Shown piece after piece: positions 15,924 to 25,980 of a stretch of DNA of 64,000 nucleotides; positions within the stretch are counted from its first letter, which is position 1; each line of letters opens with the position of its first letter. Position numbers and translations under genes: made by a program. Below the pieces are notes generated by a model, which saw nothing but the letters and a program-made list of their open reading frames with translations, was not told where the DNA came from and made no database searches. Origin of the DNA: Cronobacter turicensis z3032 (GTDB lineage: Bacteria; Pseudomonadota; Gammaproteobacteria; Enterobacterales; Enterobacteriaceae); contig FN543093.2 in NCBI GenBank assembly GCA_000027065.2, forward strand, positions 2,236,074 to 2,300,073, written 5' to 3'.

Positions 15924-17470
15924 GTCTGAAATCTTTGCCCCTGTTTATTCGCTTCTGCGCCTGCGTCTTTTTGCTGCTGGGCTGCACGGTGACGGCGCAG
16001 GGCCGGGGCGAACTGCCCGCGAATGACTATCCGGCGCGTCATGGCGAGCTGACCGAGCGCGAAATGAAAATGGCGAAAAACGCCTGGCAATATTTCGTGG
16101 TCAACTATCAGCCGACGACCGGGCTGGTCAACGCCGTCAACCAGTATCCCTCCACCACTATGTGGGATACCGGCTCCTATATCGGCGCAATGGTTGCCGC
16201 CCGTGAACTGGGGATTATTGATAAAGCGGAATTCGATCGCCGTATGCTGAAGCTGCTCGGCACGCTCAATAAACTCGATCTCTTCCGCAGCCAGGTGCCA
16301 AACAAAGCCTATAACACCATCACCGCGCAGAAAGTGAACTACCTGAACAAACCGGGCGAAATCGGCTTTTCGGCGCTGGATATCGGCCGCATGCTGATCT
16401 GGCTTAAAAACGTCAAAGAGCGCTACCCGGAGTATGGCAACAGCGTCGATAACATCGTGCTGGGCTGGGATTTCACCAACGTGATAGATCCCTGCGGCAC
16501 CATGTATGGCGCTTATCTGGAAAATAACCAGCCCAAATATGTTCAGGAAGGCCGTCTGGGGTATGAGGAGTATGGCGCGGCGGGCTATCAGCTCTGGGGC
16601 TTTAATACCTGTCAGGCGAGCCGCCCGGAGCCTTACGCGCTGGCGGACATCTATTGTGTGCTGGTGCCCTATGACTCCCGCGACCCGCGCCGTACCAGCC
16701 AGCATAACTATGTCGTGACCGAGTCATACCTGCTCTACGGGCTGGAGATGGGCTGGGATACCGCTAAAGATCGCGAAGACAGCCCGAACAACTACTCGCA
16801 CCCGTGGATGAAAAACTTTGCCGACCGCGTTTATCAGGCGCAGGAGAACCGCTACACCATCACCGGCGTGCTCACCGCCCGCTCCGAGCATCAGCTCGAT
16901 AAATCGCCGTACTTCGTTTACGACACCGTCTTTAGCGACGGCTTTAACTGGAACACCATCACCGACAAAGGCCAGTACGTGCCGCAGGTCGCGGCGGTGT
17001 CGCTCAAGGCGGCGCTTGGCATGTGGGTACTGTGGGATTCGCCTTACACTGACCGTCTTTTCACGACCATTGAGAACGCCAACGATCCGAAACAGGGCTA
17101 TTACGAAGGCATCTATGAAAATGGCGACGGGCCGATCAACGCGTTTACCGGCAACAATAACGGCATCATGCTCGAAGCGCTGCTCTATAAAAAACAGGGC
17201 AAGCTGCTGCGCTTTAATACCGACGATCCGAAAAATAAACATTACGCCCCGTCGCTGTGGGAGAAAAAGCTGGTCGATCTCTTCGAGGATAACAATACCC
17301 GCCGTAACCGTCCGTTCCTCAACATGACGCCGGGCATCCAGAACTGGTGCCAGCAGAGCGGCACGGCGATACGCAGCAAGCCGACCTGTCAGGCCTGCCA
17401 GTGCGCGACCTGTAAAGAGGACGAACCTGTGAAACTGCCACCGGTCACCGCGACATGCTTAAAACAGTAA
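15920..17470 (+). CDS. DUF3131 protein 2, lipoprotein with Cys-rich tail
   Basis: 516 residues from the ATG at 15920, which overlaps the previous stop as ATGA. The signal peptide ends in a lipobox LLLG-C (Cys22) with Thr next, so outer-membrane anchoring is likely. The DUF3131 core has NAWQYFVVNYQPTTGLVNAV and MWDTGSYIGAMVAAREL. The C-terminus is unusual: after PGIQNWCQQ comes a CQACQCATC cluster followed by one more Cys near the end, suggesting disulfides or a bound metal in the periplasm. It probably handles the polymer together with its two paralogues; hydrolysis, lyase activity or simple binding all remain possible. Confidence 0.8.
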   Translation: MSLKSLPLFIRFCACVFLLLGCTVTAQGRGELPANDYPARHGELTEREMKMAKNAWQYFVVNYQPTTGLVNAVNQYPSTTMWDTGSYIGAMVAARELGIIDKAEFDRRMLKLLGTLNKLDLFRSQVPNKAYNTITAQKVNYLNKPGEIGFSALDIGRMLIWLKNVKERYPEYGNSVDNIVLGWDFTNVIDPCGTMYGAYLENNQPKYVQEGRLGYEEYGAAGYQLWGFNTCQASRPEPYALADIYCVLVPYDSRDPRRTSQHNYVVTESYLLYGLEMGWDTAKDREDSPNNYSHPWMKNFADRVYQAQENRYTITGVLTARSEHQLDKSPYFVYDTVFSDGFNWNTITDKGQYVPQVAAVSLKAALGMWVLWDSPYTDRLFTTIENANDPKQGYYEGIYENGDGPINAFTGNNNGIMLEALLYKKQGKLLRFNTDDPKNKHYAPSLWEKKLVDLFEDNNTRRNRPFLNMTPGIQNWCQQSGTAIRSKPTCQACQCATCKEDEPVKLPPVTATCLKQ

Positions 17471-18852
17471 GCCGCCTGCTACTTATCCTCGCCGTGCTGG
17501 GCGCGGTCATTGCCTGGCTTCTGCTACGTGATGACCGCGCGGGATGGCGCTGGCTCTCGCACGGGGGCTGGCACACCTCGGCGCGCATCAGCGCGCTGAC
17601 CCCGCAGGAGCGCGAATGGGCCGCCATCGCCTGGCGTTATTTTGAAAATAACACCCAGGAGGCGACGGGCCTCGTGAACGGCAGCGATAAGCGCCCTGTC
17701 GCCTCGCTCTGGCAGATAGGCGATGCCCTGATTGCGTTAACCGCCGCGCGCGAGCTGGCTCTGGTGGATGAAAAAACGTTCGACGACCGGCTAACCCGCA
17801 TTCTCGGCACGCTGAACCGTCTGCCGCTCACCGCCCGTCAGACGCCGAACCGGCTCTATTCCACCTGGTCGCCCACCATGGTGGATTTTACCGGCAAACC
17901 GGGCGTCATGGGCTGGTCGGCGCGCGATATGGCGCGTCTGATGCTTGCGCTGCGCCTGGTGGCGCAATATCACCCGCAGTACAGCGAATATCTGGATCGC
18001 GTGGTGATGCGCTGGAATTTCTGCCCGGTCATCGATAAAGACGGCACGCTTTACGCCGCCCAGATGCAAAACGGGCAACTGGCCCCGCGCGATGAAATCC
18101 GTCTGGGCGAAAGCGAATACGCCGCCGCGGGCTTCAGCCTGTGGGGATTTCAGCCCGCGAAAGCCTGGGGCCCGCCGTCGCAGAACGTTATTTTATACGA
18201 CCGCGCGCTGCCGGTGGACGCCCGCGACCCGCGCACGACCTGGCAGCCATCGCTTATCACAACCCTGCCGTACACGCTGCCGGGGCTGGAATTTGGCTGG
18301 GAGGTCCCGGGCGTCGATCGCGAGAAAATCGACAACCTGCGCGAGCGCGCGAAGCTGGTCTATCTCTCGCAGGAGAGCCGCTGGCAGCAGGAGAAGATCC
18401 TTACCGCCCGCGCCGATTTCAATCTCGCCACCGCGCCGTGGCACGCCGCCGATACCATCTGGGCCAACGGTTATCCCTGGAACACCCTTGGCGACGACGG
18501 CAAAGAGTATCCGCGCCTCGCGCAGGTCTCCACCAAGGCGGTGTTCTCGCTCTGGGTCCTGTGGGATACCCCTTATACCGACGCGCTGATGCAGACGACC
18601 CGACTGATGTATGACGAAAAACGCGGCTGGTATGAAGGCCGCGTCGAGGCGACCGGCGACTATAACCGGGCGCTGACGCTCTCGACCAACGCGACCGTAC
18701 TGGAAGCGCTCTTTTATAAAGCCAACGGCGGCCCGCTGCTGACAAGCGACGCCCCCGCCCCCGGCAGCTACTTCAGCCGCCGCCTGAGCGATGTGTTCAA
18801 CCCCCTGCGCCAGTGTCTGCCTGGCGAAAGCCGCCCGGAGGTTCGCCCATGA
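17455..18852 (+). CDS. DUF3131 protein 3, membrane-anchored
   Basis: 465 residues with one N-terminal helix (about 6-23) and a periplasmic DUF3131 core (AAIAWRYFENNTQEATGLVNG, LWQIGDALIALTAAREL). It shares many stretches with protein 2: FNRLPLTARQTPN-like spacing, a GFSLWGF motif parallel to GYQLWGF, DARDPRTTWQPS parallel to DSRDPRRTSQHN, and SLWVLWDTPYTDAL parallel to GMWVLWDSPYTDRL. Copies 2 and 3 are therefore closer to each other than to copy 1. Its start overlaps the previous gene by 16 bases. This copy lacks the Cys-rich tail. Confidence 0.8.
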   Translation: MLKTVSRLLLILAVLGAVIAWLLLRDDRAGWRWLSHGGWHTSARISALTPQEREWAAIAWRYFENNTQEATGLVNGSDKRPVASLWQIGDALIALTAARELALVDEKTFDDRLTRILGTLNRLPLTARQTPNRLYSTWSPTMVDFTGKPGVMGWSARDMARLMLALRLVAQYHPQYSEYLDRVVMRWNFCPVIDKDGTLYAAQMQNGQLAPRDEIRLGESEYAAAGFSLWGFQPAKAWGPPSQNVILYDRALPVDARDPRTTWQPSLITTLPYTLPGLEFGWEVPGVDREKIDNLRERAKLVYLSQESRWQQEKILTARADFNLATAPWHAADTIWANGYPWNTLGDDGKEYPRLAQVSTKAVFSLWVLWDTPYTDALMQTTRLMYDEKRGWYEGRVEATGDYNRALTLSTNATVLEALFYKANGGPLLTSDAPAPGSYFSRRLSDVFNPLRQCLPGESRPEVRP

Positions 18853-19286
18853 TGCTCTATCGGGATCTGTTTGATGAAAGCTACAGCCGTCTGTTTCCCG
18901 ACGACGACAAACAGCCGTTTTTTGAACGCTTTTTTACCCGCTTTATTCATATGACGCCGGAAACCGAACACCACTTCGCGGCCGTCGAGCCGCGGCTGCT
19001 GCGTAATTTCGTCTATAAAAGCTTTTTCGCGATGCTGATGGTCGACGGCGTGCTGATGGTGCCCGATTTTCTGGAACGGCTGGCGCGCCAGCAGGAGAGC
19101 AACGGCGTGCGCCTGCCGCCCAACTTTTTCGCGCACTGGCGACGCGCGATCCTCGACACCGTGGCGGAGCTTGATCCTGACTGCGATGAAGAGGTACTGA
19201 CCGCCTGGGCGATGACGATAGCGCCGGGGCTTGAGTATATGCGCCGCCAGGCGGAGCTGAACTATCAGCCTGGGGCGCCGTTATGA
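18849..19286 (+). CDS. Globin-fold protein lacking the proximal histidine
   Basis: 145 residues, starting in an ATGATG that overlaps the previous stop. The pattern matches single-domain bacterial globins: FFERFFTRFIHMTPETEHHF (helices B-C), LERLARQQESNGVRLPPNFF (helix F), ILDTVAELDPDCDEEVLTAW (helix G) and GLEYMRRQAEL (helix H). In haem-binding members helix F carries a His at the position where this protein has Gln (ARQQ). That loss recalls the non-haem globin domains of RsbR stressosome proteins. It precedes and overlaps the hybrid kinase gene, so it is likely an accessory sensor or adaptor of that signalling pathway. Haem binding by another residue cannot be excluded. Confidence 0.65.
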   Translation: MMLYRDLFDESYSRLFPDDDKQPFFERFFTRFIHMTPETEHHFAAVEPRLLRNFVYKSFFAMLMVDGVLMVPDFLERLARQQESNGVRLPPNFFAHWRRAILDTVAELDPDCDEEVLTAWAMTIAPGLEYMRRQAELNYQPGAPL

Positions 19287-21967
19287 ACCGCGCCGCCTTT
19301 GCGGACGCGCTTGATGCGCTGCCCGCCGCCCTGCTGTTTTACGATAAAGACGAGCGGCTGGTCGCCTGGAATGCTCAGGTCAGCCGCTTTTATCCAGGCA
19401 TCGGGCCGCATCTTGTACCGGGCGCGGCGTTAAGCGCGCTGGCGGTGGAATTTATCAATACAGGTTTTCAGACCGACAGCCGCAGCCGCGACACGCTTAT
19501 CGCCTCGCTGCTCGCCAACTGCCGCCACGATGGCCACTGTGAAGTGCGCCAGCTACATGAACGGCGGCTGTTTATTCAGCATCAGCGAACTGCCGATGGC
19601 GGCATCATCAGCCTCCATACCGACATCACCGCGCTCGATACCGTTCAGAGTACGCGTCAGTTGCTGCATGACGATTTCCTGCTGGCCGCCGAATCGATTC
19701 ATATCGGCATCTGGGACTGGCAGGTCACTACCGATGTCCTGCACCTGAACGACGCGTTTCTGAATCTGCTGGGCGAACCTCGCGGCCAGTTGCAACATAC
19801 CAGCCGTTTTTTACTGTCGTTGATCCACCCGGAAGATCGGGATCTGCTGAAAAACGCCATGCAGCGCGCCAGCGAACATCAGATGCCGGTCTTTGAATGC
19901 GAGATCCGCGTGCAGCACCGCAGCGGCAAGTGGCTCTGGATGCTGCTCTCCGGGCAGATCATCGCGCTGACGGTGACCGGCGAAATCGAGCGGTTGATAG
20001 GCACCCTTCAGGACATCACCCGCCGTAAAGAGGCGGAGCTGATTTCACGCGATGCGGCCAATGCCGCGCGCGCCGCGAATGAGGCCAAAAGTGCGTTTCT
20101 CGCCAATATGAGCCATGAGATCCGCACGCCCATGAACGGCATTCTCGGTATGACGCAGCTCTGCCTGGATACCGAGCTGAACGGCGAGCAGCGTGAATAC
20201 CTGTCGCTGGTGATGAGTTCGGCGCAGTCGCTGCTGCATATCATCGACGACATCCTCGATTTTTCGAAAATCGAGGCGGGCAAAATTGTGCTGCATGAGG
20301 AGTACGTGGCGCTGCGGCCGTTTATTCAGTCGCTGGTGCGCCCGCTGATGCCGCTCGCGAGCGAAAAACAGATAGAGCTGCTGGTCGAGGTGGATGAACG
20401 CGTGCCGGAGATGATGCGCGTCGATGTGGTGCGCCTGCGCCAGGTACTGACCAACCTGCTCAGCAATGCGCTCAAATTTACGCCGCAGGGCGAAATTCTG
20501 CTCGCCGTCGCCCCGGCCGCGCAGGACGGCGAATGGCGCTTTCGGGTACGCGACAGCGGCATTGGCATTCCGCCGGAAAAACAGCAGGTGATTTTTGAGG
20601 CCTTTAGCCAGGCGGATACCTCCACCACGCGCCGCTACGGCGGCACGGGGCTCGGACTCACGATCTCCGCGCGACTGGTGGCGATGATGGGCGGCCAGCT
20701 GACGGTGGCGAGCGAGGCGAACCAGGGCAGCGAATTTAGCTTTACCCTGCCGCTGCACAGTGCCGAACAGGCGACGCCGGAAGTCCAGCCGCTGACGCAC
20801 TTCAACGGCGAGCGGGTGCTGGTGGTCGATGACAACGCCACGAACCGCCGTCTGATGCAGGCGATGCTCAATCAGCTCGGCTTAAACCCGGTTTGCGTCT
20901 CCGGCGCCGCCGGGGCGCTGGCGCTGCTGGAAAACGACAGCGATTTCCCGGTGATCGTTCTCGACGCCCAGATGCCGGAAATGGACGGCATTTCGCTGGC
21001 GCTGGAGATTTCCGTCCTCCCGCAGGCCTCGCGCAGCAAAATTATTATGCTCAGCTCCATGAGCCGCGATCTCGATCTCTCCACGCTGCGCCGTACCGGG
21101 ATCGCCTGGTACCTCAATAAACCGGTCGATCAGCAGGAGCTGGCGCGCGCCCTTGGCGAGGCGCTGCGCCCGGATCCGGCCAAACCCGCGCCGGTGAAAA
21201 CGGCGGCCTCCGTAGTCGCGGAACTGGCGCACAGCGCGCCGATGCGCATTCTGCTGGCCGAAGATAACCCGGTGAATCAGCTACTGGCGGTGCGCCTGCT
21301 GGAGAAACTCGGCCATGAGTGCGTCACGGTCGATAACGGGCTGCTGGCGCTGGAGGCGTGGCGCCGTGGCGGCTGGGATATTCTGCTGATGGATTTGCAG
21401 ATGCCGGTCATGGATGGCGAGGCGGCGATCCGCGCGCTGCGTCAGGAAGAGGCGCTGCGCGGCGGGCATCAGATTGCGATTGTGATGACCGCTCACGCCA
21501 TGCAGGGCGATAAAGAGCGCTGTCTCGCGATGGGCTTTGATGGCTATCTCTCAAAACCGGTGGCGCTGGTCGCGCTTGCCGATGAACTGTCGCGTTTCGC
21601 CCCGCAAAGCGCCCCGCCGCCGCCCGATGGCCTGCCGGACAGCGCGCAGCTTCTGGCCGCCTTTGACGGCGATATGGAACTGTTAAAAGAGCTGCTCGGG
21701 CTGTTTGCGGAAGGCTTTGACGAGCTGGCGGCGCTGCTGGATGCCGCCCTTGCCGCGGGCGACGGCGATCAGGCTCACCGGCTGGCGCATAAGCTGCGCG
21801 GCGAAGCGGCGACGTTCGGCTTTACCGGGCTGACGGAACTTTTACAGGAGATAGAAAGCCAGGAGCCTGGCGCGCCGTCGGCGCGGCGCGAGGCTTGGCG
21901 TCAGGCGCTCGGGACGCAGCAGCGTCGCGTGCGTGAATTCCTGATCCAACTGCTGGAGGGGGCATGA
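19283..21967 (+). CDS. Hybrid sensor histidine kinase with two receivers and an HPt domain
   Basis: 894 residues with no membrane segment. PAS 1 (about 8-110), PAS 2 with PAC motif (about 130-250, ending QDITRRKEAE), HisKA with phospho-acceptor H278 (NMSHEIRTPMNG), HATPase_c (DILDFSKIEAGK to GGTGLGL), receiver 1 (D561, VLDAQMPEMDG), receiver 2 (D704, LMDLQMPVMDG) and HPt (H836, LAHKLRGEAATFG). The full set allows a His-Asp-His relay whose output must be a separate receiver; the receiver-PP2C protein of the divergent operon is the nearest one. ATGA overlaps join it to the globin-like gene before and the glycosidase gene after. It must be cytosolic, so its signal may come through the globin-like protein. 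Confidence 0.9.
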   Translation: MNRAAFADALDALPAALLFYDKDERLVAWNAQVSRFYPGIGPHLVPGAALSALAVEFINTGFQTDSRSRDTLIASLLANCRHDGHCEVRQLHERRLFIQHQRTADGGIISLHTDITALDTVQSTRQLLHDDFLLAAESIHIGIWDWQVTTDVLHLNDAFLNLLGEPRGQLQHTSRFLLSLIHPEDRDLLKNAMQRASEHQMPVFECEIRVQHRSGKWLWMLLSGQIIALTVTGEIERLIGTLQDITRRKEAELISRDAANAARAANEAKSAFLANMSHEIRTPMNGILGMTQLCLDTELNGEQREYLSLVMSSAQSLLHIIDDILDFSKIEAGKIVLHEEYVALRPFIQSLVRPLMPLASEKQIELLVEVDERVPEMMRVDVVRLRQVLTNLLSNALKFTPQGEILLAVAPAAQDGEWRFRVRDSGIGIPPEKQQVIFEAFSQADTSTTRRYGGTGLGLTISARLVAMMGGQLTVASEANQGSEFSFTLPLHSAEQATPEVQPLTHFNGERVLVVDDNATNRRLMQAMLNQLGLNPVCVSGAAGALALLENDSDFPVIVLDAQMPEMDGISLALEISVLPQASRSKIIMLSSMSRDLDLSTLRRTGIAWYLNKPVDQQELARALGEALRPDPAKPAPVKTAASVVAELAHSAPMRILLAEDNPVNQLLAVRLLEKLGHECVTVDNGLLALEAWRRGGWDILLMDLQMPVMDGEAAIRALRQEEALRGGHQIAIVMTAHAMQGDKERCLAMGFDGYLSKPVALVALADELSRFAPQSAPPPPDGLPDSAQLLAAFDGDMELLKELLGLFAEGFDELAALLDAALAAGDGDQAHRLAHKLRGEAATFGFTGLTELLQEIESQEPGAPSARREAWRQALGTQQRRVREFLIQLLEGA

Positions 21968-24171
21968 AACATCTGGCCTGTGCGTTATTTGTGCTGACAA
22001 GCGGCGCGGTCATCGCCAATCCGGCGCCGTCGGTGCCGGTGCCTGCCAACTGGTCGCTCGCGGGCAACTGGCGCGCCCATGACGGCAATGACGCCGCGTT
22101 TATGGGGCGACAAGGGCCGGTGCGCGACTGGCGCACGTTAAAGGTGCCGTCAAACTGGTATACCGCAGGCTGGGATCATCAGGGCGTGCTCTGGTATCGC
22201 CATGAATTCACTCTGCCACCGTTACCGCAGGACACCATGGCGACGCTGGTGTTCGACGGCGTCGACTACTACGCCGACGCCTGGCTCAACCAACAGCCGC
22301 TCGGCAGGCATGAAGGCTACTTCCAGCGTTTCGCGTATGATATTACCGATAAGTTACAACGTCACAACAAGCTGGCGGTGCGCGTCGACAGCCCGTTTGA
22401 AGATCCGAAGACTATCTGGCCGCTGCATAAAACGATGGTGAAAGGCGTACTGAATCAGCACGATACCCGCCCCGGCGGCGCGTGGTCGCCGCGCGGTCAG
22501 GATGCTAATTCCGGCGGGATCTGGGCGCCGGTGCGGCTGCATTTAAGCCGCGGCGTCACGGTCGATAACCTTATCCTGCGCCCCGACTGGCAACATGGGC
22601 TTGATAAACCGCAGCTGCGTGTCGAGCTGGTCTATCGCGCCCCCACGGCGCGCGAGGCTGAGTTAACCCTGCGCGCCCGCCCGGCGAATTTTGCAGGCGC
22701 GCACTTTACACAGAAACAAAAGGTGCGTCTGGAGGCGACCGGCGCCACGCCGCAGCGCCTGACGTTCACGCTGCCGATGGAAAACGCGCAGCTCTGGTGG
22801 CCGAATGGCTACGGCTTTCCGCACCTTTATCGCGTCAGCGCCACGTTCAGCGATGGCCAGGGCGAGATGGAGCGCATCACAAGCCGCACCGGCCTGCGCC
22901 AGATTGTCGAACAGCCGGATAACAAAGGCTGGGTGCTGAACGGCAAGCGAATTTTTATCAAGGGCAGCAACTATATCGGCTCGCCGTGGCTGAGCGAAAT
23001 GGATGAGAAAAAATACCGCCGCGATATCACTCTGGCGCTGAAAATGAACGCCAACGCCATTCGCGTGCACGGGCATGTGGCAGGCCGCCCGCTCTATCGC
23101 ATGGCCGACGAAATGGGGCTAATGATCTGGCAGGACGTGCCGCTCCAGTGGGGCTATAACGACAGCGCCGAATTCGCCGATAACGCCGCGCGTCAGAGTC
23201 TGGAGATGATCGAGCAGATCGGTAACTCGCCTGCGATTATCGCCTGGGGTGGCCATAATGAGCCGCCGTGGAACTCGCCGTGGATGGAGAAGCGCTTCCC
23301 GGACTGGCATAAAAATCTCAACCGCGTGTTGACGGAACGCGTGGCCGACGCGCTCGCAAAGGATGACAGCCGCATCGTGCATCGTTTCTCGGCGGTGGAA
23401 GAACACTACTGGCAGGGCTGGTATTTCGGCGTAATGACAGATGTGCTGCAACCGGCGAAAACCGGCATCATCACCGAGTTCGGCGCGCAGGCGCTGCCGA
23501 AACTCTCCACGCTCAAAACGATTATCCCCGCCGATAAACGCTGGCCCGCCTCGACAAAAGCGGACGATCCGGACTGGACCGTCTGGAAATACCATAACTT
23601 CCAGCCGTTCCAGACCTTTGGGTTTGCGAAGATCCCGCGTGGTGAGAATATGGAGGAATTCATCCATAACACCCAGAAATACCAGGCCGACCTGGTGGGG
23701 ATGGCGGCGGAAAGCTATCGTCGCCAGCGGTATCAACCGGTGACCGCCCTGTTCCACTTTATGTTTGTCGAAACCTGGCCGTCGATTAACTGGGGCGTGG
23801 TGGATTATCTGCGCCAGCCGAAAGCCGGTTATTATGCGCTGCAGCGCGCGTATCAGCCGCTTCTGCCGTCTATCGAGCCGGTGACCCTAAACTGGCGCGC
23901 CGGCGCCCCCGGAGTGGTTAATTTATGGGCGATAAATGATAGTTTTTCGGCCTGCGACGGGTGTACACTGCGCTGGCGCGTGAAAACGCCCGGCAATACC
24001 GGGCAGCAAGAGAGCAAACCGATGACCCTTCCGCCTGACAGTGGCCGCCAGGTTGCCCGGTTGACGTTCACTCCCTCCGCCCCTGGCGCGCTGCGTATTG
24101 AGTACGAAATCCTTGATGCGCAAGGCAAAATGGTTGGTCGTAATTTTTACGAGACCACCATTGCGCCCTGA
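21964..24171 (+). CDS. Exported glycoside hydrolase family 2 enzyme
   Basis: 735 residues with a signal peptide (about 1-18, ending VIAN). The order is GH2 sugar-binding jelly roll (WDHQGVLWYRHEF, then DGVDYYADAWLNQQPLG), an immunoglobulin-like domain, and a TIM barrel. The proposed acid/base Glu is in WGGHNEPPW and the nucleophile Glu in GIITEFGAQALP. This layout is that of beta-mannosidase/exo-glucosaminidase relatives rather than LacZ. As the last gene of the rightward operon it probably trims, releases or recycles the polymer made by the GT2. Substrate specificity is not predictable. Confidence 0.85.
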   Translation: MKHLACALFVLTSGAVIANPAPSVPVPANWSLAGNWRAHDGNDAAFMGRQGPVRDWRTLKVPSNWYTAGWDHQGVLWYRHEFTLPPLPQDTMATLVFDGVDYYADAWLNQQPLGRHEGYFQRFAYDITDKLQRHNKLAVRVDSPFEDPKTIWPLHKTMVKGVLNQHDTRPGGAWSPRGQDANSGGIWAPVRLHLSRGVTVDNLILRPDWQHGLDKPQLRVELVYRAPTAREAELTLRARPANFAGAHFTQKQKVRLEATGATPQRLTFTLPMENAQLWWPNGYGFPHLYRVSATFSDGQGEMERITSRTGLRQIVEQPDNKGWVLNGKRIFIKGSNYIGSPWLSEMDEKKYRRDITLALKMNANAIRVHGHVAGRPLYRMADEMGLMIWQDVPLQWGYNDSAEFADNAARQSLEMIEQIGNSPAIIAWGGHNEPPWNSPWMEKRFPDWHKNLNRVLTERVADALAKDDSRIVHRFSAVEEHYWQGWYFGVMTDVLQPAKTGIITEFGAQALPKLSTLKTIIPADKRWPASTKADDPDWTVWKYHNFQPFQTFGFAKIPRGENMEEFIHNTQKYQADLVGMAAESYRRQRYQPVTALFHFMFVETWPSINWGVVDYLRQPKAGYYALQRAYQPLLPSIEPVTLNWRAGAPGVVNLWAINDSFSACDGCTLRWRVKTPGNTGQQESKPMTLPPDSGRQVARLTFTPSAPGALRIEYEILDAQGKMVGRNFYETTIAP

Positions 24172-24316
24172 GGCGTTACGCATACTGTACGGATAACTGG
24201 ACGCCTCGCGGCGTTCAGTCTCTTCTTAAACTCTTTACCGTCCGGTTAAAGAGCGATAACGATTTGCTAAACTTACAGAATCTGAAACGAAAGCCGCTCT
24301 GGAGGTACGTATTAGC

Positions 24317-25957
24317 ATGTTTCAACAGACAACACGCTTACCTTTTACAGAGGAGTTAGCTGAAAAGGCGCGCATGGACCCTGAATCGGGTGAACTCATC
24401 CCGGAAACCCGCGATGTCGAGCCGCAGCCTGAATCTATTGAGGGGATGCCCTCCCCGGACGCGCTGACGCCGGCAGACCGCTATTTAGAGCTGTTTGAGC
24501 ATGTTCAGGCCTCCCGTATTTTTGCGGACAGTAAAACGTTCCCGGACTGCGCGCCGAAAGTATCGCCGCTGACCATTCTGATGAACTATCGTCAGGCGAA
24601 ACGCCTGCCGGGCTTCGACCTGCGTCGTTTTGTCGAAGAACACTTTTACTTTCCGGTTATCAATACTAATCCGTATGTCTCGGACCCTAACCGGACGCTG
24701 ACTGAACATATCGACAGCCTGTGGCCAATCCTGACGCGCCAGCCCCATGAGCATCTGGAAAACTCCTCGTTGTTGCCCCTGCCTCAGGCCTATATCGTGC
24801 CGGGCGGGCGCTTTACGGAGACCTATTACTGGGACTCCTATTTCACGATGCTCGGCCTTGCCGAAAGCGGCCGCCACGATATGTTGCGCTGCATGGCGGA
24901 TAACTTCGCCTGGATGATTGAGAACTACGGGCATATCCCGAACGGCAACCGTACCTATTATCTGAGCCGCTCGCAGCCGCCAGTGTTCGCGCTGATGGTC
25001 GAACTGTTCGAAGAGGACGGCGTGCGCGGCGCGCGGCGCTATCTCGATCATCTGCTGATGGAATACGCGTTCTGGATGGATGGCGCGGAAAACCTTGAAC
25101 CCGGTCAGGCCTTCCGCCACGTGGTGAAAATGCCGGACGGCACACTGCTAAACCGCTACTGGGATGACCGTGATACGCCGCGAGACGAATCCTGGCGCGA
25201 GGATGTGGAAACCGCGAAGTTGTCCGGGCGACCGGCGAATGAAGTCTATCGCGACCTGCGTGCGGGCGCGGCTTCCGGCTGGGACTACTCTTCCCGCTGG
25301 TTGCGCGACGCTGACCGGCTCGCGAGCATTCGCACCACGCACTTTTTGCCGGTGGATCTCAACGCGTTTATCTACAAGCTGGAAACCGCCATCGCCAATA
25401 TCGCGCAGCTTAAAGGCGATCCGGTGACCGCGACGGTATTTCGTAAAAAGGCCATTGACCGCCGCGAAGCGGTTAACCGCTACCTGTGGGATAACGAGAT
25501 GGGCACGTACCGCGATTACGACTGGCGTCGCGGTCAGCTGGCGTCGTTCTCCGCCGCCTGCGTGGTGCCGCTCTACGTCGGGCTCGCCAGCTACGCGCAG
25601 GCGGAACGCATCGCGGTGAATCTGCGTGAACGCCTGCTCTCGCCGGGCGGTATTCTGACCACGGAAGTGGAAACGGAACAGCAGTGGGATAAACCGAACG
25701 GCTGGGCGCCGTTGCAGTGGATGGCCATTCAGGGTCTGAAAAACTACGGCGACGATGCGCTGGCGGATATTATCGCCAACAACTGGTTGCGTACGGTGAA
25801 ACGATTCTACAACGAGAACCACAAACTCATTGAGAAGTACCATATCGCCGATTATTCGCCGCGCCCCGGTGGCGGTGGCGAATACCCGTTGCAGGACGGC
25901 TTCGGCTGGACTAACGGCGTAACGCGCCGCCTGATTTCGCTGTATGGCGAGCCGTAA
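24317..25957 (+). CDS. treF: Cytoplasmic trehalase TreF
   Basis: 546 residues, close to E. coli TreF (549), with no signal peptide, which separates it from periplasmic TreA. It hydrolyses alpha,alpha-trehalose to two glucoses in the cytoplasm (GH37). Both trehalase signatures are present ([15 protein letters not shown] and [14 protein letters not shown]), as are the Gly-rich [18 protein letters not shown] and an acidic N-terminal extension typical of TreF. GGAGG precedes the ATG. The upstream gap (24172-24316) carries a GCTAAACTT element near 24266 that resembles a sigma-S-type -10, fitting known RpoS dependence of treF in E. coli. It is a separate unit from the polysaccharide operon. Confidence 0.95.
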   Translation: MFQQTTRLPFTEELAEKARMDPESGELIPETRDVEPQPESIEGMPSPDALTPADRYLELFEHVQASRIFADSKTFPDCAPKVSPLTILMNYRQAKRLPGFDLRRFVEEHFYFPVINTNPYVSDPNRTLTEHIDSLWPILTRQPHEHLENSSLLPLPQAYIVPGGRFTETYYWDSYFTMLGLAESGRHDMLRCMADNFAWMIENYGHIPNGNRTYYLSRSQPPVFALMVELFEEDGVRGARRYLDHLLMEYAFWMDGAENLEPGQAFRHVVKMPDGTLLNRYWDDRDTPRDESWREDVETAKLSGRPANEVYRDLRAGAASGWDYSSRWLRDADRLASIRTTHFLPVDLNAFIYKLETAIANIAQLKGDPVTATVFRKKAIDRREAVNRYLWDNEMGTYRDYDWRRGQLASFSAACVVPLYVGLASYAQAERIAVNLRERLLSPGGILTTEVETEQQWDKPNGWAPLQWMAIQGLKNYGDDALADIIANNWLRTVKRFYNENHKLIEKYHIADYSPRPGGGGEYPLQDGFGWTNGVTRRLISLYGEP

Positions 25958-25980
25958 CCGGCTAGTGGGTAAAATACAGA

